A stretch of 64,000 nucleotides of DNA from Desulfotruncus alcoholivorax DSM 16058 (GCF_000430885.1 NZ_AUMW01000002.1:124001-188000); one strand, 5' to 3'; positions 53,909-63,491 are shown, counted from the first letter of the stretch. Notes: generated by a model from the letters alone, not told the origin. Made by a program: numbers and translations.

Positions 53909-54824
53909 CAAATACGGGGGTGCTGAGGTAGCGCTCGCCTGTGTCAGGTAATATCGCCAGTACAGTTTTACCGGCGCCCAGTTCACGGCCGACGGCCAGG
54001 GCGGCAACAACGGCGGCGCCGCCGGAGATGCCGGTTAGGATCCCTTCCTCCCGGGCCAGCCGCCTGGTCATGGCATAGGCCTCATCATCGCCCACGGCAT
54101 AAGGTGAGTCAACCAGGGATAAGTCCAGATTGTCGGGAACGAAACCGTCGCCAATGCCCTGAATGCCATGCGGCCCGGGCTTACCACCCGAAAGAACAGC
54201 GGAACCCTTTGGCTCTACGGCATAAACTTTAAGCCCCGGGTAACGCTTTTTCAAAACCCTGGCCACACCGGTTAGCGTGCCACCCGTGCCGACACCGGCG
54301 ATATAGGCGTGAATCTCCCCGCCAACCTGTTCCAAAATCTCCCGGGCGGTGGTCCGCTCGTGAAAAGCCGGGTTATCAGGGTTGGAAAACTGGTCGGGCA
54401 TCCAGGCCCCCGGGATTTGGGAGGCAAGCTCCCTGGCTTTACGAACAGCCCCGCCGACGTCTTCAGCAGCCGGCGTCAGCACCACCTCTGCGCCGTAGGC
54501 CCTGGCCAGCTGTCTTCTTTCCTTGCTCATGGAATCCGGCATTACCACAATGACCCGGTAACCCTTTACCGCGCCAACCATAGCCAGTGCGATGCCCTGG
54601 TTGCCGCTGGTCGGCTCGACAATTGTAGCTCCCGGATTAATTATGCCTTTTTGTTCGGCAGCGGTAATCATCCCCAGGGCGGCCCTGGCTTTGGCGCTTC
54701 CACTGGGATTAAACATTTCCAACTTTACCAGTATGTCTGCAGGGCAATTATCCTTAACTTTATGCAGCCGTACCACCGGTGTATGGCAAACAAGCTCAAG
54801 CACGCTTTCTTTGATATCAGGCAT
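53895..54824 (-). CDS. cysK: Cysteine synthase (O-acetylserine sulfhydrylase)
   Basis: 309 residues of the PLP fold type II. PLP lysine in NPSGSAKARAALGM (common form GGSVKDR), phosphate loop EPTSGNQGIALA and GVGTGGTLTGVARVL, and GISGGAAVVAAL. Makes cysteine from O-acetylserine and sulphide. The C-terminal GGQA and the stop come from the inverted repeat of the RAYT element; natural members end shortly after the STP(L/V)F sequence. Divergent from marR with a shared 80-bp control region. Confidence 0.93.
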   Translation of the reverse strand: MPDIKESVLELVCHTPVVRLHKVKDNCPADILVKLEMFNPSGSAKARAALGMITAAEQKGIINPGATIVEPTSGNQGIALAMVGAVKGYRVIVVMPDSMSKERRQLARAYGAEVVLTPAAEDVGGAVRKARELASQIPGAWMPDQFSNPDNPAFHERTTAREILEQVGGEIHAYIAGVGTGGTLTGVARVLKKRYPGLKVYAVEPKGSAVLSGGKPGPHGIQGIGDGFVPDNLDLSLVDSPYAVGDDEAYAMTRRLAREEGILTGISGGAAVVAALAVGRELGAGKTVLAILPDTGERYLSTPVFGGQA

Positions 54825-54904
54825 GATGTCTTACACCCCTCCGCTGAATTTTTATTGACAAATGTCGAATATTCTAATTAAAATGAAAAAGTGGAGGACA
54901 AAAA

Positions 54905-55366
54905 ATGGCCGATCCCAACGAAAATGCAAATAAAGATTCGTACCTTGCCATTAGAACAGTTATTGAACTGATAAAATGTTATGATGTTTTCGAGGACAAC
55001 ATGGCCAGGCATTTTGCCAGGTTTGGCCTGTCCCAGCCCAAATTCAACGCACTGATGCAACTTCGCCAGGCAGGCGATCAGGGCCTGGCGTTATCCGAAC
55101 TGGGTGAGCGGATGCTTGTCAGCAGGGCCAATATCACCGGGCTGATTGACCGGATGGAAAAAGACGGTCTGGTGGTCCGGGAAGTTGACCGCCGGGACCG
55201 CAGGATCTTCAGGGCTAAGCTGACAACCAAAGCCACCAACCTGCTGGAAATTATTCTACCCGTCCATGTTTCTTTTACTCAGGAGACCATGGCGGGCCTG
55301 ACAACCGATGAAAAAGAACTTTTCTTAACTCTACTGCAGAAATTAAAAGAAGGTATGGAGAAATAA
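54905..55366 (+). CDS. MarR-family transcriptional regulator
   Basis: 153 residues with the MarR winged helix: LALSELGERMLVSRANITGL, IDRMEKDGLVVREVDRRDRR. Represses genes in response to small phenolic or redox ligands. ATG behind GTGGAGGAC. An upstream TTGACA at 54855-54860 is 17 bp from TTAAAA. It is divergent from cysK and may regulate it or the zinc-ribbon gene 85 bp downstream. Confidence 0.92.
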   Translation: MADPNENANKDSYLAIRTVIELIKCYDVFEDNMARHFARFGLSQPKFNALMQLRQAGDQGLALSELGERMLVSRANITGLIDRMEKDGLVVREVDRRDRRIFRAKLTTKATNLLEIILPVHVSFTQETMAGLTTDEKELFLTLLQKLKEGMEK

Positions 55367-55451
55367 ATTATAGGATTTAGTGCGCCATTATATTTAACAT
55401 GTTTACATTTTGCAGCTAAATTAATGTCTGATAAAATTAGGAGGTGTTCAT

Positions 55452-55850
55452 ATGATTTGCGACAGATGCGGCTGTGAAATAGAAGCGGGCGAAAGCATGG
55501 AATGGTACGGCAAACAGCTCTGCGAAGATTGCTATATTGGTGCTGTGCAACCGCCCAGGCCATGCGATCCGACAGCGGTTTCGAGCGCCCAGGCCACACG
55601 CAAGCTGCTGGGGCAAAAAGGCACTGAGGGTCTCACCCCGCTGCAAAAAAGAATATATGAATTAATCAAAGAAAAAGGTAAAATCCCCAGGGAAGAATTG
55701 TTTGCCAGTTTCGACCTTCCGCCCTGGGAACTGGAGAAACAATTTGCCATTTTACGCCACTGCGAACTGGTCAGGGGATTTAAAGAAGGGCAAACCGTTT
55801 TTGTAACCATTATGAATAATGAAGATTCCAGCACCGGTGCGGCGGAATAA
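55452..55850 (+). CDS. Zinc-ribbon plus winged-helix protein, function unknown
   Basis: 132 residues behind TAGGAGGTGTTCAT. An N-terminal zinc knuckle ICDRCGCEIEAGE ... LCEDCYIG gives two CxxC pairs; a Pro-rich linker follows; the C-terminal half (about 66-125; RIYELIKEKGKIPREELF, LRHCELVRGF) looks like a winged helix. It could be a small transcriptional adaptor. It follows marR on the same strand and ends in a terminator that overlaps the convergent coaBC end. Confidence 0.78.
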   Translation: MICDRCGCEIEAGESMEWYGKQLCEDCYIGAVQPPRPCDPTAVSSAQATRKLLGQKGTEGLTPLQKRIYELIKEKGKIPREELFASFDLPPWELEKQFAILRHCELVRGFKEGQTVFVTIMNNEDSSTGAAE

Positions 55851-55870
55851 ACCGCCGCTTTATTTTGTTT
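55839..55870 (+). terminator. Terminator of the zinc-ribbon gene
   Basis: GCGGCGG-AATAAA-CCGCCGC then TTTATTTTGTTTT; the stop TAA of the gene is in the loop, and the T-tract covers the last codons of coaBC. Confidence 0.85.
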
Positions 55871-57065
55871 TCCCGTGCCTGAGCTTTACGACTTCATCCC
55901 AGATTCTATCGGCCAGTTCCAGCTTGTCCATCATAGGCAAAGATTCTATTCGCCCCCCAGGAAAAATTAATTTAGCGATATTGGTATCAGTGCCGAACCC
56001 GGCACCTGGCTGGGTGACGTCATTGGCAACTAAAAAGTCCAGGTTTTTTTTAGCCAGCTTCTGCCTGGCGTTTTTGATCAGGTCTTCCGTCTCTGCCGCA
56101 AAGCCAACCAGTATCTGGTGCGTTTTTTGTTTGCCCAGCTCATACAGAATATCTGTGTTCTTTTCCAGCTCCAAAACCAGCCCGGAGTCGCTTTTTTTGA
56201 TTTTCTGGTCTGATACTGTTTTAGGGCGATAATCCGAGACTGCCGCCGCCTTAACCACGACGTCAACTTCCCGGTACAGGTTCATAACTTCCCGGAACAT
56301 TTCTATCGCCGTATTAACGTAATAAATTTTAGCCCCATCAGGAGGTTCCAGGCAAGTTGGCGCTGTCACCAGGTGCACGACCGCCCCCCTGTTGACAGCC
56401 GCCTCTGCCAGAGCGTAACCCATTTTGCCCGAACTCCGGTTGGAAATATACCTGACGGGGTCAATCGGCTCCCTGGTTCCCCCGGCTGTCACCAACACCC
56501 GGCTGCCGGCAAGGTCACATTCCGGCATAAGTACTTTTTTAATCATATTCACAATATCCTCGACAGCGGCCAGGCGGCCGGGACCTTCATCACCGCAGGC
56601 CTGTCTGCCGACACCGGGTTCCATCAAGATAAAGCCCAACTTGCGCAACCGCTTAATGTTTTCCTGCACTATGTCGTTGCGGTACATATATACGTTCATG
56701 GCAGGACAAACCACGATAGGGCAGGTCATGGCCAATATTGATGTGGTAAGCAAATCGTCGGCCATACCATAAGCCATTTTGGCCATGATGTTGGCTGTAG
56801 CAGGCACCACCAGAGCTATATCGGCCCTCCGGGCCAGTTCCAGGTGGGGATACCGCCAACCCGGCGGCGCACTGAACGTGTCCACATGCACCCGGTTGCC
56901 GGAAAGGGCTTCGAAGGCAAGGGGGCCGACAAACTCACGGGCCCCCCGGGTCATAATTACATGTACTTCCGCCCCGGCCTTAACCAGGGTGCTGGTAAGG
57001 TCAAGTGCACGGTGTGCCGCTATCCCCCCGGTTACGCCGATAACAACAAACTTGCCTTTTAGCAT
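55860..57065 (-). CDS. coaBC: Phosphopantothenoylcysteine synthetase/decarboxylase
   Basis: 401 residues. The decarboxylase half (1-180) has GVTGGIAAHRALDL, the catalytic His in YPHLELAR, PAMNVYMY and QACGDEGPGRLA; the synthetase half (from about 185) has VLVTAGGTREPIDPVRYISN. Steps 2 and 3 of coenzyme A synthesis from phosphopantothenate. Directly after rpoZ as in most Bacillota; the normal neighbour priA has been moved away. Confidence 0.96.
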   Translation of the reverse strand: MLKGKFVVIGVTGGIAAHRALDLTSTLVKAGAEVHVIMTRGAREFVGPLAFEALSGNRVHVDTFSAPPGWRYPHLELARRADIALVVPATANIMAKMAYGMADDLLTTSILAMTCPIVVCPAMNVYMYRNDIVQENIKRLRKLGFILMEPGVGRQACGDEGPGRLAAVEDIVNMIKKVLMPECDLAGSRVLVTAGGTREPIDPVRYISNRSSGKMGYALAEAAVNRGAVVHLVTAPTCLEPPDGAKIYYVNTAIEMFREVMNLYREVDVVVKAAAVSDYRPKTVSDQKIKKSDSGLVLELEKNTDILYELGKQKTHQILVGFAAETEDLIKNARQKLAKKNLDFLVANDVTQPGAGFGTDTNIAKLIFPGGRIESLPMMDKLELADRIWDEVVKLRHGKTK

Positions 57066-57077
57066 TTGGCACCCCCG

Positions 57078-57302
57078 CTATTTGATACCCTGCCTTGTTC
57101 TTTTAAACTTGATATTGCCTTTTGCTATTTCAAAAAGCGCCGCAGAGACCGGGTTGCCGGTTACCTCTCCATCCCTGTCGGCATCCTGCTGCAGCGCCAT
57201 TTCAGTTAGCTGCCGGGCCCTTTTAGCCGCTATAACAACAAGCGAATACCGGCTATCAACCTTACGCATCAATTCATCAAGAGAAGGCTTATGCATCGCC
57301 AT
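57078..57302 (-). CDS. rpoZ: RNA polymerase omega subunit
   Basis: 74 residues: MAMHKPSLDELMRKV, VVIAAKRARQL, NPVSAALFEIAKG. Helps assemble the polymerase. ATG at 57302 behind GGAGGG; a longer frame to 57380 overlaps gmk and is not the gene. Between gmk and coaBC as usual. Confidence 0.95.
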   Translation of the reverse strand: MAMHKPSLDELMRKVDSRYSLVVIAAKRARQLTEMALQQDADRDGEVTGNPVSAALFEIAKGNIKFKRTRQGIK

Positions 57303-57325
57303 CGCATTATCCCTCCGAATTTTGA

Positions 57326-57937
57326 TTATTTCCAGTTGGTTTTTAGAAATGATTCCACGTCCAAAAGCGCGGGACGGCATCTTTCTGCGGTGACAATGGC
57401 GCCAATTTTCCGCGCCGCTTCTTCAACCCGGTCGTTGATAACCAGATAATCATATTTTTGCACTTCCTTGAGTTCCCTCTCAGCCCAGCTCAGCCTGCGT
57501 TCAATATCACCGGCACTTTCTGTGCCGCGCTGTTTAAGCCGGGTTTCCAAATGGTCGCGCGACGGAGGGATCAAAAAAATCAAAACACATTGTGGAAATT
57601 TGTTTTTAACTTGTAAACCGCCTTGAACATCAATTTCAAGTATAACGTCCCGCCCCGTGGAAAGGTTTTTTTCAACAGGTTCACGCGGCGTGCCGTAATA
57701 ATTGCCATATACGTCAGCCCATTCCAGCAGGCGATCCCCGGCAATCATCTCCTCAAATTGTTCCCTGGTTAAAAAAAAATAATCAATTCCGTGTTTCTCT
57801 GCGCCCCGAGGTTTTCTGGTGGTAGCCGAAACCGACACCACAAGACTTGGATTTTCTTGAGTCAAGGCGTGGCAAACTGTACCCTTACCGGAACCGGAGG
57901 GACCTGATATTACAATTAAATTTCCTATGCTCTTCAT
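57326..57937 (-). CDS. gmk: Guanylate kinase
   Basis: 203 residues: ISGPSGSGKGTVCHAL (P-loop), SATTRKPRGAEKHGIDYFF (GMP-binding), EWADVYGNYYGTP and LEIDVQGG. Makes GDP from GMP. ATG 57937 preferred over TTG 57946. Stands 14 bp after the remA stop. Confidence 0.97.
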   Translation of the reverse strand: MKSIGNLIVISGPSGSGKGTVCHALTQENPSLVVSVSATTRKPRGAEKHGIDYFFLTREQFEEMIAGDRLLEWADVYGNYYGTPREPVEKNLSTGRDVILEIDVQGGLQVKNKFPQCVLIFLIPPSRDHLETRLKQRGTESAGDIERRLSWAERELKEVQKYDYLVINDRVEEAARKIGAIVTAERCRPALLDVESFLKTNWK

Positions 57938-57951
57938 ACCGGTCAACCCTG

Positions 57952-58221
57952 TTATTCTTCATCGTTTTTAAGTGAGCCGTCCTTATTCACCAAACGATGG
58001 GCCACGGTTTCCGGCTGAACGGCAGAAAGAATGACGTGATCGCTGTCAGTGATAATTACCGCTCTGGTGCGGCGCCCGTAAGTGGCATCCACCAGCATCC
58101 CCCGGTCTCTGGCCTCGGTGATGATTCTTTTAATCGGCGCGGATTCGGGGCTGACAATAGCTATTATTCTATTTGCTGAAACAATATTGCCAAAGCCTAT
58201 GTTTACCAGTTTGATCTCCAT
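57952..58221 (-). CDS. remA: RemA/DUF370 biofilm-matrix regulatory protein
   Basis: 89 residues: [51 protein letters not shown]. RemA of B. subtilis is a DNA-binding oligomer activating matrix and osmoprotection genes (known); the same family order yicC-remA-gmk is preserved. 17 bp after yicC. Confidence 0.95.
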   Translation of the reverse strand: MEIKLVNIGFGNIVSANRIIAIVSPESAPIKRIITEARDRGMLVDATYGRRTRAVIITDSDHVILSAVQPETVAHRLVNKDGSLKNDEE

Positions 58222-58238
58222 ATTGCCGTCCTCCTTAT

Positions 58239-59117
58239 TTATTCCATATTTTGAATTTGTTCTCTTATTTTTTCCAGTTCACTTTTCACTTCAACCACAA
58301 GGCTGTTTATGGTCAGGTCTGATGCTTTGGAAGCAATGGTATTGATCTCCCGGTTCATTTCCTGAAGCAGGAAATCCATTTTTCTGCCGACGGATTCATC
58401 GCTGTTCAAACACCCGGCCAGTTGAGTTAAGTGGCTGCCCAACCTGACAATTTCCTCTGCAATGCTTGAACGCTCGGCAAAAATCACGACTTCACCCTCC
58501 AACCGGGAAGGGTCCAGGTTACCCTGTTCCAGTATCTCTTTAAGCCGCAGCCGCAGTCGCTCCCGGTATTCCTCCACCACCACCGGGGAGCGTTTCTCAA
58601 CCTGCGCCACCATATCGGAAATGCGGTTTGTCCTGGCCATTACATCTTCAAACAATTGTTTTCCTTCTTTAAGCCGCATTTCCATCAGGCCGTCAAGGGC
58701 CTGGTTTAAAGTACTTTCCAGGACAGGCCACCACAGTTCAACATCCTCCTCGGGTTCCTCCAGGTTGAATACTCCCGGCAGCTGCAGTAACTTAGAAATT
58801 TCCACCTCACCGGGCAAATGCAGCTTGCTATTCAATTCGGTCAATGCTTTAAGGTAGGAAGCGGCCAATTCCCCGTCGGTCCTCACAATTGCTCTGTTTT
58901 GGCCGCAAAGCTCTATTTTGATATAAACTTCCACCCTGCCGCGGGCTATCCTTTTTTGAATAACCCGTTTAATTCTGTCCTCCAGTGCATTTAATGACCG
59001 GGGCATACGTAATACGATTTCGCAATACCGGTGATTTACGGATTTCATTTCAACATTGATTTTAACTTTTTCATCATTCATTTCCCCGCGCCCAAACCCG
59101 GTCATGCTTTTTATCAA
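58239..59117 (-). CDS. yicC: YicC-family endoribonuclease-like protein
   Basis: 292 residues from TTG 59117 (GGTGGTGA upstream; 59132 is inside that site). Starts [11 protein letters not shown], then [21 protein letters not shown] and ends with the DUF1732 part ([21 protein letters not shown]). YicC proteins are RNases or stress-related factors. First gene of the yicC-remA-gmk-rpoZ-coaBC series. Confidence 0.94.
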   Translation of the reverse strand: MIKSMTGFGRGEMNDEKVKINVEMKSVNHRYCEIVLRMPRSLNALEDRIKRVIQKRIARGRVEVYIKIELCGQNRAIVRTDGELAASYLKALTELNSKLHLPGEVEISKLLQLPGVFNLEEPEEDVELWWPVLESTLNQALDGLMEMRLKEGKQLFEDVMARTNRISDMVAQVEKRSPVVVEEYRERLRLRLKEILEQGNLDPSRLEGEVVIFAERSSIAEEIVRLGSHLTQLAGCLNSDESVGRKMDFLLQEMNREINTIASKASDLTINSLVVEVKSELEKIREQIQNME

Positions 59118-59321
59118 TTTCTCACCACCCAATGTGAAAAAAATATTTACCTTAAGTATTAACTCCAGTTACAAACAATATATTTTTCTACCATGATTAA
59201 AGAATTCCTTTGAATTCCGGTTAATTATATCTAAAAAGGAAACCCCCAGTCAAAAAAAATAAACTTCTAACTATAATTTATATGCGGCGACAGCCCGTGA
59301 TACATGATCAATCCAGAAGAA

Positions 59322-59350
59322 TTAAATACCGGCCTAAAAGGCCGGCTTTT
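59322..59350. terminator. Bidirectional hairpin after the aminotransferase gene
   Basis: CCGGCC-TAAAA-GGCCGG, with CTTTTTATTTT on the plus strand and TATTTAATT on the minus strand, right after the aspC-like stop. Confidence 0.65.
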
Positions 59351-60543
59351 TATTTTAGTTGAGTGAGAACTTTTTCTATCCTGTCGACACCCTCTTTGAT
59401 ATTATCCATCGAGGTGGCGTAAGACAGCCTGAAACAAGTATCATCACCAAAAGCTACCCCGGGCACGATGGCTACATGAGCTTTTTCCAGCAGCACTGCC
59501 GCCAGATCCGAGGCGCCGTTGATCACAGTACCGTCATAACTTTTGCCCAGCAGCGACTTAATTTCCGGAAAGACGTAAAACGCGCCGCCCGGCCGGTCAC
59601 AGTTGACTCCCGGAATGGCATTCAACCTCTCCACCATGTAGTCCCTGCGTTTAACAAATTCGGCAACCATTTTTTTAACCGGCTCCTGTGTCCCCACCAA
59701 AGCCTCAACCGTGGCCGCTTGGGCTATGGAGGTGGGGTTGGAAGTGGAATGGCTTTGCAGGTCCGCCATAGCCTTGGCCACCGGACCCGGCGCTGCGGCA
59801 TAACCGATACGCCAGCCGGTCATGGCATAGGTTTTGGAAACCCCGTTGATCACCACGGTAAGCTCCTTTAATTCCGGGCTCAGAGAGGCGATACTGACGT
59901 GTTCGTTGCCGTCATACAATAATTTTTCATATATTTCATCAGATATAATGGCAATGTTATGCTTAACCAGTATTTCCCCCAGTGCGGTTAGTTCTTCCCG
60001 TGTATATACAGCACCGGTTGGATTGCTGGGGCTGTTTAATATGATTGCCCTGGTATTGGGTGTGATGGCCGCACTCAATTCACCGGGTGTAAGTTTGAAA
60101 CTGTTTTCAATGCGGGTCGGTATTACCACCGGATTAGCCCCGGTTAACTTGATTTGTTCCAGGTAGCTTACCCAGTACGGGGCCGGTAAAATTACATCGT
60201 CTCCTGCCTGGCAAAGCACCTGGAAAGCGTTATAAAGCGAGTGTTTGGCGCCCGCAGAGACAACGATTTGCCCGGGCTCGTAAATTAGCCCGTTATCACG
60301 GGCAAGCTTTTTAACGATCGCCTGGCGCAGGGGCAGTATCCCGGCCACAGGGGTGTACCTGGTCATACCTTTGTCAATGGCTTCCTTGGCTGCCAGTTTA
60401 ATATTTTCCGGCGTCTCAAAGTCGGGCTCACCCACGCCGAAATTAACAACATTAATGCCGTCGGCAATCATTTTTTTGGCCCGGGCGTCGATGGACAGAG
60501 TTGGTGACGGGCTGATATTTTTTGCCCTATCAGCTAATCGCAT
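59350..60543 (-). CDS. Aspartate/aromatic aminotransferase family (AspC/PatA type)
   Basis: 397 residues, fold-type I. Features are VVNFGVGEPDFETPENIK, GAKHSLYNAFQVL, LNSPSNPTGAVY, ISDEIYEKLLYDG and PLP lysine in NGVSKTYAMTGWRIGY. Typically aspartate or prephenate aminotransferase in this lineage. It follows dapL after a repeat-bearing gap of 170 bp. ATG 60543 behind AGGAGG. Confidence 0.93.
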   Translation of the reverse strand: MRLADRAKNISPSPTLSIDARAKKMIADGINVVNFGVGEPDFETPENIKLAAKEAIDKGMTRYTPVAGILPLRQAIVKKLARDNGLIYEPGQIVVSAGAKHSLYNAFQVLCQAGDDVILPAPYWVSYLEQIKLTGANPVVIPTRIENSFKLTPGELSAAITPNTRAIILNSPSNPTGAVYTREELTALGEILVKHNIAIISDEIYEKLLYDGNEHVSIASLSPELKELTVVINGVSKTYAMTGWRIGYAAAPGPVAKAMADLQSHSTSNPTSIAQAATVEALVGTQEPVKKMVAEFVKRRDYMVERLNAIPGVNCDRPGGAFYVFPEIKSLLGKSYDGTVINGASDLAAVLLEKAHVAIVPGVAFGDDTCFRLSYATSMDNIKEGVDRIEKVLTQLK

Positions 60544-60603
60544 TTATTTTCTCCTCCTGTATTTAGCGTAAAGCTTTTTTTGCATCTATATTTGTTACTG
60601 TTT

Positions 60604-60705
60604 AGGTATTCAGAATTCAGTAATCAGAATTCAAAATATTACGAGATGACAAACCGTTCTCTTATGCTGACTACTGACCACCGACTCCTGACTCCTAAGT
60701 AGTTA
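60604..60705. repeat. Dispersed TTCAGAATTC / GACTCCTGACTCCT repeat, copy 2
   Basis: Starts AGGTATTCAGAATTCAGTAA (one mismatch in 33 bases to 26698), shares CCGTTCTCTTAT with copy 1, ends CCGACTCCTGACTCCTAA. About 100 bp, between dapL and the aspartate aminotransferase gene. Confidence 0.75.
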
Positions 60706-60712
60706 CCTATAT

Positions 60713-61897
60713 TTAAAACCTTACTGTCCCTATATTCCGCTTCATCCTTTCCAGCGCCTCAATCATGCGTTCTTTTTGAACAGTCAGTGCAATACGGAAA
60801 AACCCTGCTCCGTTTTCGCCATAACCCGTACCCGGGGTAATAACCACACCGGCCTTTTCCAGTACCAGCTCAGCGAAGGACTCAGAGGTGTGGCCTGCCG
60901 GCACGGGTGCCCAAACATAGAAAGTTGCCTTTGGTTTGGCCAGATTCCAACCCATCCCGTTCAGCGCGTCAACCAGAATGTCCCTTCTCTCCCGGTAAAT
61001 CTTCTGCATCTTGATTACATCATCCTGGGACCCGGTCAAGCCTTTAATTGCAGCATACTGAATGGCCTGGAACTGCCCGGAATCAATATTGGACTTAAGC
61101 CGCCCCAACGCCTCAACCGCAGCCGGATGGCCGGCAGCCCAGCCGATCCGCCAGCCGGTCATATTATAGGTTTTGGAGACGGAATGAAATTCAATGCCCA
61201 CTTCTTTAGCGCCCTCGAACTGCAGGAAGCTGGGCGGCTTATACCCGTCATAGGACATCTCCGAATAGGCCGCATCATGGCAAATCAAAATATTGTTTTC
61301 TCTGGCAAAAGCAATTACTTCATGATAAAATTCTTCACCTGCCACCGCACCGGTTGGGTTGTTGGGGTAATTGATAAACATCATTTTGGCCCGGCGGGCG
61401 ACACCGGCGGGGATCGCCCCGAGGTCCGGCAGGAAGCCCTTTTCGGCCTGCAAAGGCATGTAATATGGTTCGGCACCGGCCAGGATGGCGCCCCCTGCGT
61501 AAACAGGATAGCCCGGGTCGGGCACCAGCACTGTATCCCCGGGGTTAAGGTAACACCAGGAGATGTGAGCTATCCCCTCCTTGGAGCCGATAAGGGAAAC
61601 TATTTCACTGTCGGGGTTAAGCTCTACTCCGAAGCGGTTTTGGTACCACCGGGCCACCGCCTGGCGATAAGAAAGCATACCGGCGGAGGATGGATACTGG
61701 TGGTTGGCCTGCACTTGCGCCTGTTTTTGTAATTCTTCAATTATATGGCCGGGCGTCGGCATGTCGGGGTCACCAATACCCAGGCTGATAACGTCAATTC
61801 CCGCCTTGCGCTTCTCGGCAATTAATCTTTCGATACGGGCGAAAAGATAGGGGGGTAAATTTTTTATCCTTCGGGCTTCTTCCAATTGTAAACTCAA
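60713..61897 (-). CDS. dapL: LL-diaminopimelate aminotransferase
   Basis: 394 residues from TTG 61897, behind AAGGAGGTC; the ATG 61927 overlaps the promoter side. Seen are [56 protein letters not shown] and PLP lysine in [15 protein letters not shown]. Transfers an amino group directly to tetrahydrodipicolinate, giving LL-diaminopimelate in one step. Immediately after dapF, which supplies the meso-form. Confidence 0.95.
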   Translation of the reverse strand: MSLQLEEARRIKNLPPYLFARIERLIAEKRKAGIDVISLGIGDPDMPTPGHIIEELQKQAQVQANHQYPSSAGMLSYRQAVARWYQNRFGVELNPDSEIVSLIGSKEGIAHISWCYLNPGDTVLVPDPGYPVYAGGAILAGAEPYYMPLQAEKGFLPDLGAIPAGVARRAKMMFINYPNNPTGAVAGEEFYHEVIAFARENNILICHDAAYSEMSYDGYKPPSFLQFEGAKEVGIEFHSVSKTYNMTGWRIGWAAGHPAAVEALGRLKSNIDSGQFQAIQYAAIKGLTGSQDDVIKMQKIYRERRDILVDALNGMGWNLAKPKATFYVWAPVPAGHTSESFAELVLEKAGVVITPGTGYGENGAGFFRIALTVQKERMIEALERMKRNIGTVRF

Positions 61898-61941
61898 TTT
61901 ATAAGACCTCCTTGTAAAATCAACCATATCTTATCCTTGTT

Positions 61942-62805
61942 TCAAACAGGGTAATTACCGGTAAAAACTTCCTGTGCCGGGCCGGTCATATATACCCGTC
62001 CGTCACCGGCCCATTCAATGTCCAGCGGGCCGGCGTACAATTGCACCCGGACTTTCCTGCCGGTTAAGCCGTTTAAGGCTGCGGCTACCGCCGTTGCACA
62101 CGCCCCGGTGCCGCAGGCCAGAGTTTGACCGGCGCCCCTTTCCCAAACCCGCATCCGCACTTCATGGTCATTGATAACTTGAACGAATTCCACATTGGTT
62201 TTGCGAGGGAAAACGTTATGTGTTTCTATTACCGGCCCCAGGCTTTCCAAGGGGACAGCATGCACGTCCGGAACAAAAATAATGCAATGGGGGTTACCCA
62301 TGGATACGGCGGTGATATGGTAAACCTTACCTCCCGCTTCAAGAGATTCATTAATGACTTGGCCTGCCGGCCCTGTCATTGGAATCTGCTCCCGCTCCAA
62401 CCGGGGCACACCCATATCGACCCGGACGGCGGTAACTTCTGAACCTTCAATAATCAATTCCGGAACCATAATTCCGGCGGCTGTTTCCACCTTCATCGTG
62501 GTTTTACCGGACAGCCCCCGCTCGTAGGCGTATTTGGCAATACAACGAATGGCGTTGCCGCACATTTCGGCTTCGCTCCCGTCCGAATTAATTATCTGCA
62601 TGGCGATATCCGCCTTTTGACTTGGACGTAATAATACCAGGCCGTCAGCCCCAACACCGAAATGCCTGTCGCAAATCTTTATTGCCATTTCGGCCAGGTT
62701 TCCGGTTAGTTTTTTTTCTTCTTCCAGGCTGACTTCTTCCATGTTGACTAAAACGAAATCATTTCCCAATCCCTGCACCTTGGTAAACTTCAACGGACTA
62801 TTCAC
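61942..62805 (-). CDS. dapF: Diaminopimelate epimerase
   Basis: 287 residues: [26 protein letters not shown] (first catalytic Cys), [10 protein letters not shown] and [16 protein letters not shown] (second Cys). Converts LL- to meso-diaminopimelate for lysine and peptidoglycan. First of the dapF-dapL unit, 45 bp apart. Upstream 290 bp contain palindromes. Confidence 0.97.
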   Translation of the reverse strand: MNSPLKFTKVQGLGNDFVLVNMEEVSLEEEKKLTGNLAEMAIKICDRHFGVGADGLVLLRPSQKADIAMQIINSDGSEAEMCGNAIRCIAKYAYERGLSGKTTMKVETAAGIMVPELIIEGSEVTAVRVDMGVPRLEREQIPMTGPAGQVINESLEAGGKVYHITAVSMGNPHCIIFVPDVHAVPLESLGPVIETHNVFPRKTNVEFVQVINDHEVRMRVWERGAGQTLACGTGACATAVAAALNGLTGRKVRVQLYAGPLDIEWAGDGRVYMTGPAQEVFTGNYPV

Positions 62806-62872
62806 TCCCGGCTTTTTTGTTCAGTTTATTATAACACTTCCCCGCCGGTCAAATCTTTCCTCCCATGATGTA

Positions 62873-62888
62873 TTCATGTATACATGAA
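62873..62888. promoter_or_regulatory. Perfect 16-bp palindrome TTCATGTATACATGAA
   Basis: Between dapF (minus) and rubredoxin (plus), 68 bp upstream of dapF. The ATGTATACAT core is of the type bound by GntR/FadR-like regulators. A second near-palindrome GTTCA-AA-TGAAC lies at about 62898. Divergent control of the two flanking genes is plausible. Confidence 0.5.
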
Positions 62889-63099
62889 ATTTATCTCATC
62901 GTTCAAATGAACCAATATAAGTGCTTTGTATTTAAGTGAACTTGACACTGAAGGGCATCAGGATCCATACTTATATTTTATTAAATTTTTAAGAAATACT
63001 TAAAATGAATGTAAGGTTTTGCATTTATTTTTGATACAAGGATGACAATCCAGCTTGATTTAATAATGGCGTGACTAAAAATGATGGGAGGCTGACTTG

Positions 63100-63288
63100 A
63101 TGGAAAAATATGTTTGCACCCTTTGCGGCTATGTTTATGACCCGGCCAAAGGCACTGACGATATTCCACCCGGTGTTTCCTTTGAAGACCTGCCCGAGGA
63201 TTGGGTGTGCCCGGAATGCCTTGCGGAAAAAGAAGTTTTTCAACTGGAATACCTGGCCACGAAGAAGCGAAAACCCCGTGGCAATTAA
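63100..63288 (+). CDS. Rubredoxin
   Basis: 62 residues: [34 protein letters not shown]. Two CxxC pairs bind a single iron. Carries electrons to oxygen or peroxide reductases in anaerobes. The second motif is CPECL instead of the usual CPxCG. ATG 63100 behind GGGAGG. Convergent with the ferredoxin gene. Confidence 0.95.
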   Translation: MEKYVCTLCGYVYDPAKGTDDIPPGVSFEDLPEDWVCPECLAEKEVFQLEYLATKKRKPRGN

Positions 63289-63303
63289 TTTGTGATATTA
63301 GCT

Positions 63304-63474
63304 TTACTCAACCAGCTCTATTGCTTCGAAACTGCAATTTTCCCGGCATTTACCGCATTCCAGACAACAGCTCTGATCAATACTGTAGTATGGATATGTT
63401 TTTTTAACCGCTCCAGCCGGACATAAAGCTATACAGGTATCGCAAAAGCGGCATTTATCTGTAATTATGTACAT
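63304..63474 (-). CDS. Two-cluster 4Fe-4S ferredoxin
   Basis: 56 residues, not long enough for a usual ORF threshold but clear: ITDKCRFCDTCIALCPAGAV then SIDQSCCLECGKCRENCSFEA. The first motif CxxCxxCxxxCP is complete and the second is CxxCxxCxxxC; the extra Cys in SCC is notable, and Ser replaces the usual Pro after the last Cys (ENCSFEA). Reads MYIITD at the start, ATG 63474 behind AGGGTG. Soluble electron carrier. Confidence 0.9.
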   Translation of the reverse strand: MYIITDKCRFCDTCIALCPAGAVKKTYPYYSIDQSCCLECGKCRENCSFEAIELVE

Positions 63475-63491
63475 TTTCAACACCCTATTAG

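Noticed and set aside
55452-55850. Eukaryotic-type LIM domain
   Set aside because: Only one pair of CxxC knuckles followed by a winged helix; a bacterial zinc ribbon is enough.
60776-61732. 318-residue plus-strand open frame
   Set aside because: Antisense to dapL; no family features.
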